Of a stretch of DNA of 26,232 bases, positions 21,741-26,232 are shown one piece after another. The position numbers and the translations under genes were made by a program. Numbering within the stretch: the stretch's first letter is position 1; each line of letters opens with the position of its first letter. Where the stretch lies: IMG/VR virus record IMGVR_UViG_3300032315_000834, positions 1 through 26,232 of that record; one strand, 5' to 3'. The notes under the pieces were generated by a model. It was not told where the DNA came from, did no database searches, and saw only the letters and a list, made by a program, of their open reading frames with translations. This DNA is from a virus.

Positions 21741-22701
21741 CATTCCAGCCTCTGTAACCTTTCAATTACAGCTGGACTATATCATCATTTAACTTTAATT
21801 CTTTTTTCCAAACAAACCCATAAATTGAAGGTTTGTGACCTGAACAAACTGAATATATTTGCTGCCATTTATAAGAAGGGTTTTGTTCTGTTATTTCTTT
21901 TACAGAATTCCATCTTCTTATAAATTTACCATCTTTACTATACTGATTAATATAATATTTAGTTGTAGCTTCTGAAACTTTCTTTGCCATTTCCTTAGTA
22001 GCCTCTGGATTATCTTTCCAATAAGTGTGACTTACTTTTTGTCTCTCTTTTGGATCAGAAAATCTTTTAATTTGAGCTTCGCTAAGCTTTTTTCTTGTTT
22101 CTTGAGAAACAATACAACCTGTTTCAGAATCTTCTCTAAAATTATATCCTTTATCTCTATCAGTACATTTAAAGATCTTTTGCCAATATAGCTCTCTGTT
22201 TGCTAATTGATCAAGTGTTGTATATTCTAAAACAAAATAGTGAAAATTGTCTCTTCCATATTTGTGCCAAGCATTTATAAGATGATCGTTTTCTTCATCT
22301 CTTCTTTTTTTATTCAACTGAGTTATATGTTGTTTAACTCTTGAATAAATGCATTTGGCTTTTCCAATATAGACTTTACCATTCACTTTATTTGCTATAC
22401 AATATATTCCACTTTGGTTTAAGTGTTCTTTTCTATTCAATTTCATGTTACAAACATATGTAATTACATGGATAGAACCAAGACACTTATGTTAATTAAT
22501 TGTTAAATGTTCCCTGTTTAGTCTCTGAACCTTGATCTATTTCACTATAGACCCTTGGCTGCGGATTGTCCAATCTTAACCTTTTTTACCATACCTGAGT
22601 AGTTACTTCAGCCACTATATGTATTTCTACTATAGCTTGGTAGATTAATCTCTAAGGAGGTTCCCGTCAATTTAAGGAATTTTAGTTTCGCCATATTGTT
22701 A
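21741..22701 (-). ncRNA. Group I intron (961 nt) inside polB motif A
   Basis: Core elements on the minus strand are P (AAATTGACGGGAACCTCC, 22656-22673), Q (GGACAATCCGCAGCCAAGG, about 22554-22572), R (GGTTCAGAGACTAAAC, 22516-22531) and S (GATGATATAGTCC, 21774-21786). A stem of CCAGC and GCTGG follows as P9. P1 pairs exon GTTTCG with CGAAAC, and U22702 wobbles with G. P10 pairs exon 2 CATATT with AATATG next to the guide sequence. The terminal G is 21741. The joined exons keep the frame, one base of a Ser codon from exon 1 and two from exon 2. The endonuclease ORF lies between R and S. Confidence 0.95.
21766..22446 (-). CDS. GIY-YIG homing endonuclease encoded in the polB intron
   Basis: A 226-aa intron-encoded endonuclease. 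The GIY-YIG motif is S-G-I-Y-C-I-A-N near residue 12 with K-V-Y-I-G-K-A near residue 24. The catalytic helix Arg (C-I-Y-S-R-V-K-Q-H) and the Glu of N-R-E-L-Y-W-Q-K follow. A NUMOD3-type segment (S-Q-E-T-R-K-K-L-S-E-A-Q) is near residue 114, and a NUMOD1-type DNA-binding module (Q-Y-S-K-D-G-K-F-I-R-R-W) is near residue 166, ending G-F-V-W-K. Its final codons (K-L-N-D-D-I-V-Q-L) read through the S element of the ribozyme, so coding and RNA structure share bases. It would cut intronless polB at motif A. It is AT-rich compared with polB. Confidence 0.93.
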   Translation of the reverse strand: MKLNRKEHLNQSGIYCIANKVNGKVYIGKAKCIYSRVKQHITQLNKKRRDEENDHLINAWHKYGRDNFHYFVLEYTTLDQLANRELYWQKIFKCTDRDKGYNFREDSETGCIVSQETRKKLSEAQIKRFSDPKERQKVSHTYWKDNPEATKEMAKKVSEATTKYYINQYSKDGKFIRRWNSVKEITEQNPSYKWQQIYSVCSGHKPSIYGFVWKKELKLNDDIVQL

Positions 22702-23686
22702 ACGAAACATCCCAATCAATTATCAGCTCATCTTCATCAGCTTCAAATATCTTAGGCTTGTTCTCTGTATGCAATCCACCCTTCATGAAAGAATATACAT
22801 TATCATAGAAATGCAGTTCTTTCTTGAAGTCATCATTCATCCCAAGCTTTTCTTTCCTTATTTCATTAAGAAATTCCTGGAGTTCTTTTGTCTGGAATTT
22901 GACATAAGGGGCTATACAGTTGCTTACATTCACTGTCTTCCTGAAGAATCCTTTCTTAGGAAGCTTGGAATACTCCATGTTCTTCTCCTCACAATAGTAT
23001 TTCTTGATCATTTCATCACCAATCTTACTATCTGAATAGTTCAAGCATGGAATACCAAACTCAGCTTCTATGTCCTCCCTAAGCTCAATTTGATTGTTTC
23101 CTTTATATAAAGGATGGTCTGTTTCACCTATTGTCACTAAATAAAACTGATAAGTGGCACTTACATCATTTATACAATACTGAAGAGTTGTTTGTATTTC
23201 CTCCTGTGTCAGATTTTCTTTCAGGAAGTGAATGGGCATTTCTTCAATGTTCTCAAGATCCATTTCAAATTCAAGCCTTTTGAGACTCACCATTCTGTTT
23301 TTATTTGAAAAATGATGTACTTCAAATAAATCTATAATTTTAAAACTTAATTGGAAATCTCTATATTTAGGAAGAATACCATAATTAGAATCATGAATAG
23401 TATCACTTGCACAAATTTGTATTATTTTACATATTTCAAGTCTTGATAGTTCATTCCAATTATCATGTTCATTTATTATAAATTGAAGAACTTGGCTATC
23501 AAACCTTAATCCATTATAAAAAACAAAATAGTGATCATTTTTTTCCTCAAAATATCTTACCATTTCATCTATGGTATTTTCCCAAGCACTGCATTGAAAA
23601 TATTTCCATTCTTTAAGTTGAGGATCATAGCACACACACAAAAAATATTCTTGCATTGTTTCTATGTCTGCAATAATCACTTGCAT
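22702..23686 (-). CDS. polB: Family B DNA polymerase, exon 1 (3'-5' exonuclease domain)
   Basis: The first 328 codons plus one base of the replicative polymerase. All three proofreading motifs are present: Exo I A-D-I-E-T near residue 6, Exo II F-Y-N-G-L-R-F-D near residue 56, and Exo III Y-C-I-N-D near residue 170. The enzyme should therefore proofread. The exon ends I-I-D-W-D-V-S within polymerase motif A; reading on gives L-T-I-W-R-N and a stop in the intron. The ATG overlaps the end of a free-standing GIY-YIG gene by 10 bp. Roughly the first 130 codons (23290-23686) are visibly richer in A/T than the rest, which suggests that this end was replaced along with the homing gene. Confidence 0.92.
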
Positions 23687-24435
23687 TTTGTAATTTTTAA
23701 TGTTCTCAAATAAGTGCCTCTAGAAGCAGATCCTGATATTGAGCTTATGCTAACTTTTAATATTTCACATAGTTCTCTAGAACTAGCTTTTCCTATATAT
23801 TTTCCAAAACAATCATGTATTTGGTAATTAGCACCTTTACATTCTTTTATTTTAGAAAAAATATCTTCCCAATAAGCTTTAACTGAAGCAACTGATACAT
23901 TGACATCTACTAAAATATACTTAGTCAATAAAGAGTCTATTAAATTTTTCTTATTGAATAGTATATTCATTTTTCTATGAATGTTAGGAGCTTCTGTATT
24001 AAAATGTTTTCCACATTTATAAAAATCTGTAAAATCTTTATAAAAGTCACCATAAATAGTGTAGCATTTAATTGCTCGTTTTTCTGCTCCAGCTGACATT
24101 TTTATTTTTGTTTCTTTACTTACAGCCTGCTTTCCATAAGGAGAGGTGGGATCTATGTTATATCCATACTCTCTATCGTGTGAATTTAATAAATTACACC
24201 AATAGTTTTCTTGTGAAAAAATAAATTTTTCTTCACATTCCTCTAAAATGTCAAATAAAAACCCATCTCTATTATAGAAATTATATGCAGACTGTAAGTG
24301 ATTGTTGCAATGATTTCCTTTTTTCAACATTAATTTGTGCATGTTTAATCTAGCAACAATATTTCTAGAAGCTCCTATATAAACTTTGCCATTAATTATG
24401 TTTTCAATAATATAAACTCCTGATAACTTTTTCAT
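23677..24435 (-). CDS. Free-standing GIY-YIG homing endonuclease upstream of polB
   Basis: A 252-aa GIY-YIG nuclease. The catalytic domain starts at the N-terminus (S-G-V-Y-I-I-E-N near residue 5, K-V-Y-I-G-A-S near residue 17, then the Arg helix I-V-A-R-L-N-M-H) and has the metal-binding Glu in F-S-Q-E-N-Y-W. A conserved G-Y-N-I-D-P turn closes it. A NUMOD3-like T-K-I-K-M-S-A-G-A segment follows. The C-terminal region is helical and Lys-rich and ends in a helix-turn-helix-like S-S-R-E-L-C-E-I-L-K-V-S-I-S-S-I-S-G-S. No group I elements flank it, so it is free-standing. Its stop lies inside the polB start region, so it has moved in exactly at the polymerase gene boundary. Confidence 0.9.
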   Translation of the reverse strand: MKKLSGVYIIENIINGKVYIGASRNIVARLNMHKLMLKKGNHCNNHLQSAYNFYNRDGFLFDILEECEEKFIFSQENYWCNLLNSHDREYGYNIDPTSPYGKQAVSKETKIKMSAGAEKRAIKCYTIYGDFYKDFTDFYKCGKHFNTEAPNIHRKMNILFNKKNLIDSLLTKYILVDVNVSVASVKAYWEDIFSKIKECKGANYQIHDCFGKYIGKASSRELCEILKVSISSISGSASRGTYLRTLKITKCK

Positions 24436-24499
24436 CTTGATATTATCTTAATGAGTAAAGTTATGTAAGAAATTTCAAATTACCAAATAATTTAACAAT

Positions 24500-24766
24500 T
24501 TAATTTTCGCAGCTTTCTAAAAGATTATCAATTTTTTCTGTGTTATTGCCAATCCATTCATCAATTGCGTCATTCTGTTCATCTGTAAACAGGGTTTTAT
24601 CCCAACTGATGTCATCCACTTCATATCCATATCTGTTATCTGATTCCTTTATTCCCCAGAATTCATAACTCCCTATGCCCAGATTGCCATAAGATGCTTC
24701 TACAGTGATGTCTACATAAATATAGTCATCTTTGAATGGTATTTCAAATTCTTCTGTAACTGTCAT
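24500..24766 (-). CDS. Hypothetical small acidic phage protein, 88 aa
   Basis: No function recognised. The first half is strand-rich (E-F-E-I-P-F-K-D-D-Y-I-Y-V-D-I-T-V-E-A-S-Y-G) and the C-terminal half is an acidic helix (D-A-I-D-E-W-I-G-N-N-T-E-K). The ATG overlaps the preceding stop by 4 bp. Between its stop and the GIY-YIG start lie 64 bp of A/T-rich DNA without a recognisable remnant of polB. Confidence 0.7.
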   Translation of the reverse strand: MTVTEEFEIPFKDDYIYVDITVEASYGNLGIGSYEFWGIKESDNRYGYEVDDISWDKTLFTDEQNDAIDEWIGNNTEKIDNLLESCEN

Positions 24767-24954
24767 TTCAGTGATTTTATGAAGTTTTCACCTTTACCAA
24801 TAAGTTCAACCAACACATTGATGTCTTTGCTCTTGAGCACACCTTTTGAGGATTGTCCATTGCTCCAAAGCATATATTCACTCTTTGGAATAGCATACCA
24901 CAAGTCTTCGTAAGGGTTTGCAAAGAAAATGTAGTCATAAAGTTTTGGATCCAT
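24763..24954 (-). CDS. Hypothetical small phage protein, 63 aa
   Basis: No function recognised. It contains F-F-A-N-P-Y-E-D-L-W-Y-A-I-P-K-S-E-Y and, toward the end, K-S-K-D-I-N-V-L-V-E-L-I, a strand-loop-helix arrangement. It overlaps the next gene by 4 bp and begins 11 bp after the stop that ends the DnaA-like region, so it belongs to the same operon. Confidence 0.68.
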   Translation of the reverse strand: MDPKLYDYIFFANPYEDLWYAIPKSEYMLWSNGQSSKGVLKSKDINVLVELIGKGENFIKSLK

Positions 24955-24965
24955 ATTTTATATTT

Positions 24966-25160
24966 TTATTCAAATTCATAAGACAAAGCCTCAAAGTTTT
25001 TATTCAGAAGCTTGACAATGTCATGGACAACTGCCTCATTTGCATAATAAACAATGATTCTTGGCCCTTTTTCCTTTGGAAAATCCTCATCAGATTCCAA
25101 TACACTGATCACCTTGTTATACAAAGGTAGTATTATTGGATCATTGGTATCCAGCAGATT
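24966..25160 (-). pseudogene. Downstream half of the interrupted DnaA-domain-like gene
   Basis: Sixty-four sense codons follow the TAA at 25161-25163 in the same frame and end in TAA at 24966-24968. They read N-L-L-D-T-N-D-P-I-I-L-P, then I-I-V-Y-Y-A-N-E-A-V-V-H-D-I-V-K-L-L, which looks like normal coding sequence with a helical end. There is no ATG near the beginning. The first part continues naturally from the DNA-binding helix of the upstream half. Either one protein is interrupted by a nonsense codon, or a second cistron starts at a non-ATG codon (TTG at about 25130 or GTG at 25112). Confidence 0.6.
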
Positions 25161-25388
25161 TTAAAAAGTGTTAACGTTGCTTATGACAGTGGTATGATTA
25201 AAGGGTTTTTTGTTCCTCGTCATCACTTTTGCTATTTGAGTGTATGGAAGACTCATCTTCTTCTTAAGCAAATACATGCTCATCTGTCTGGCAATCATTA
25301 TATTTCCTTTCCTGGATGCAGTGTAAAGATCTGTAATTCTTACATTTGTGTGCTTGCACACCACCTTAATGACATTAAACGGATTCAT
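25161..25388 (-). CDS. DnaA domain IV-like DNA-binding protein (interrupted)
   Basis: The 75 residues match the C-terminal DNA-binding domain of the initiator DnaA (Bac_DnaA_C). The pattern is N-V-I-K-V-V-C-K-H-T-N-V, I-T-D-L-Y-T-A-S-R-K-G, I-M-I-A-R-Q-M-S-M-Y-L-L-K, L-P-Y-T-Q-I-A-K-V-M, and the signature F-N-H-T-T-V-I. No AAA+ domain is attached, so it is a stand-alone domain that could bind DnaA-box-like sites, perhaps at the phage origin or host promoters. The frame is closed by TAA right after N-V-N-T-F, yet coding-like sequence continues in the same frame for 64 codons, so the gene may be broken. It begins 4 bp after the nuclease-like gene. Confidence 0.75.
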   Translation of the reverse strand: MNPFNVIKVVCKHTNVRITDLYTASRKGNIMIARQMSMYLLKKKMSLPYTQIAKVMTRNKKPFNHTTVISNVNTF

Positions 25389-25392
25389 TTTT

Positions 25393-25722
25393 TTAATATT
25401 TTACAGCGTGTCCTTTTGATATGATGTATTCACTTAACAGAGATATTTGATTTCCAGCAAGACGAAGAACACTGTCAATGATAGGTCTACCATATTTATC
25501 CAACTGCTTGCTTTCTATTTCAAGCACCCTACCTACAGGAAGTAGTTCTTTGAGAAACTCTTTTGCCGTCTCACCCTTCTCACTTCCCATTTCAGGAGCA
25601 TTCACTCCTGCTATCCTGCAATTGGATGTCCAATGCATCCTAAATCCAAGATCAATATCCAGCTTAACAGTGTCTCCATCCACCACTCTCACAACAGTGG
25701 CTTTGTAATTGTACAGTTCCAT
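25393..25722 (-). CDS. Staphylococcal-nuclease-like (TNase) protein
   Basis: A 109-aa SNase-fold protein, shorter than secreted staphylococcal nuclease and without a signal peptide, so presumably acting in the cytoplasm. Landmarks are V-V-D-G-D-T-V near residue 12 (calcium-binding Asp), C-R-I-A-G-V-N-A-P-E-M near residue 35 (catalytic Arg and Glu), K-G-E-T-A-K-E-F and D-K-Y-G-R-P near residue 74 (second catalytic Arg). The Asp that normally follows the first Arg strand (VDxPE) is Asn here (VNAPE), a substitution that may affect metal binding. It may degrade host or damaged nucleic acid. It lies 4 bp before the DnaA-like gene. Confidence 0.85.
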   Translation of the reverse strand: MELYNYKATVVRVVDGDTVKLDIDLGFRMHWTSNCRIAGVNAPEMGSEKGETAKEFLKELLPVGRVLEIESKQLDKYGRPIIDSVLRLAGNQISLLSEYIISKGHAVKY

Positions 25723-25779
25723 AACTAGAATTTTTTATTTAAAGAGTGTTTGCACCCATTTTTAAGAAAATGCACCTAT

Positions 25780-26226
25780 TTATTCTTTTCCGTATGTAAT
25801 ATCGTAATAATTTGTTGGACATTGCTCACCTCCCCATCCCTCACGGAATGAAAAGTCTTGTGCTTTCATAGTTTGCTCCCTCTCCATTGCTTTGGCTTCA
25901 TGATATTCGGCTATGGGCAATTTCTGAAAATACCCTTGTTCAATCAATTTATCAAAAAACCATTCAACAGCTGATTTGGCCCTTTTCACATCATTAGGCA
26001 TTGCATTGTATGGTAATATTTGTTCTGATGCGAGCAAATAACCGCCTACCTTTTCGGGCTCTCTTGATAAATGTACGTTTTTTACGGTATCAAATCCTAC
26101 ATAGGTTCCTAATGACCAATTACTAAATACTTTCATCCAAACCTGTTCTCCGTTTTGAGGTGTCCAATTGGTTTGTGTTTGCTCTTTATTCTCCATGTGT
26201 TTCTTTGTAGTATTTATTATACTCAT
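25780..26226 (-). CDS. Hypothetical phage protein, 148 aa (138 aa from the second Met)
   Basis: No function recognised. The N-terminal half looks like a small beta domain (G-E-Q-V-W-M-K-V-F then G-T-Y-V-G-F-D). The C-terminal half has A-V-E-W-F-F-D-K-L-I-E-Q-G and A-M-E-R-E-Q-T-M-K-A-Q. That AVEW-x-x-x-x-L and MEREQ-x-x-x-A arrangement is familiar from C-termini of many uncharacterised phage proteins of Bacteroidota. It ends with Y-Y-D-I-T-Y-G-K-E. The second Met, MENKEQTQTN at 26196, may be the true start. The gene starts 6 bases from the window edge, so its context is unseen. Confidence 0.68.
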   Translation of the reverse strand: MSIINTTKKHMENKEQTQTNWTPQNGEQVWMKVFSNWSLGTYVGFDTVKNVHLSREPEKVGGYLLASEQILPYNAMPNDVKRAKSAVEWFFDKLIEQGYFQKLPIAEYHEAKAMEREQTMKAQDFSFREGWGGEQCPTNYYDITYGKE

Positions 26227-26232
26227 CTTCTA

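Noticed and set aside
25155-25170. Programmed -1 frameshift at the T/A run in the DnaA-like gene
   Set aside because: The coding sequence continues in the same frame after the TAA, so a frameshift would not restore it, and the slippery heptamer pattern is absent.
25735-25785. Imperfect GGTGCA direct repeat upstream of the TNase-like gene
   Set aside because: Two short copies in an A/T-rich leader are too weak to distinguish from chance.
1-26232. Alternative genetic code (recoded stop), known in some crAss-like phages
   Set aside because: TAA, TAG and TGA all terminate genes with sensible ends here. The only in-frame stop within coding-like sequence is one TAA.
1-26232. tRNA genes, CRISPR arrays, insertion sequences, integrase or attachment sites
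   Set aside because: No cloverleaf, regularly spaced repeats, transposase or integrase motifs, or flanking direct repeats were seen. The mobile DNA is confined to introns and homing endonuclease genes.

Overview
The window reads as part of the replication and nucleotide-metabolism region of a large, AT-rich, virulent tailed phage of the crAss-like (Crassvirales) type, infecting a Bacteroidota-like host. This placement is inferred from gene content: a family B DNA polymerase, a DnaG-like primase with a degenerate zinc region, a RecA-core DnaB-like helicase, an SF2 helicase, a Sak4-like AAA_24 ATPase next to an SSB, a PD-(D/E)XK nuclease, a UNG homologue, ThyX, a class II ribonucleotide reductase, and RIIA/RIIB homologues. 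Every supported gene is on the minus strand, so transcription runs from high to low coordinates. Genes are packed with ATGA or short overlaps. Leaders are A-rich with no clear Shine-Dalgarno, as in Bacteroidota. TAA, TAG and TGA all end genes, so the standard code is used.

Layout in transcription order. 26226-24500: small phage proteins, a staphylococcal-nuclease-like enzyme, and a DnaA-domain-IV-like gene cut by an in-frame TAA. 24435-20767: a free-standing GIY-YIG endonuclease gene abutting polB; polB is split by a group I intron that itself carries a GIY-YIG gene. 20773-16185: small proteins, a likely replication-initiation or helicase-loader protein, the DnaB-like helicase, a hidden 59-codon gene and an SF2 helicase. 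16188-13414: a recombination block (Sak4-like ATPase plus SSB) that another GIY-YIG gene has invaded, leaving a 13-codon stump of the old ATPase start. 13349-10420: primase, a hidden 54-codon gene, a DUF932-like protein, the UNG-like protein and a small ORF. 10409-7185: rIIA, split by a group I intron with a two-motif LAGLIDADG gene. 7127-1310: a small ORF, rIIB, HNH nuclease, ThyX, two unknowns, the PD-(D/E)XK nuclease and four small proteins. 1227-1: exon 1 of a class II (B12-dependent) ribonucleotide reductase, entering a third group I intron that leaves the window.

The strongest theme is colonisation of essential replication genes by homing elements. Three group I introns, each recognised from the core elements P, Q, R and S, sit inside catalytic or ATP-binding motifs: polB motif A, the RIIA GHKL G2 box, and just after the RNR NPCCE active site. 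Two splice junctions can be deduced to the nucleotide, because P1, P10 and the restored reading frame agree. Both intron ORFs also encode part of their own ribozyme core. The free-standing GIY-YIG gene in the Sak4-like gene has replaced the 5' end of its target with a diverged, synonymously recoded copy. Rho-independent terminators divide the cluster into transcription units at about 19.96, 13.38, 7.17, 5.59 and 1.27 kb.
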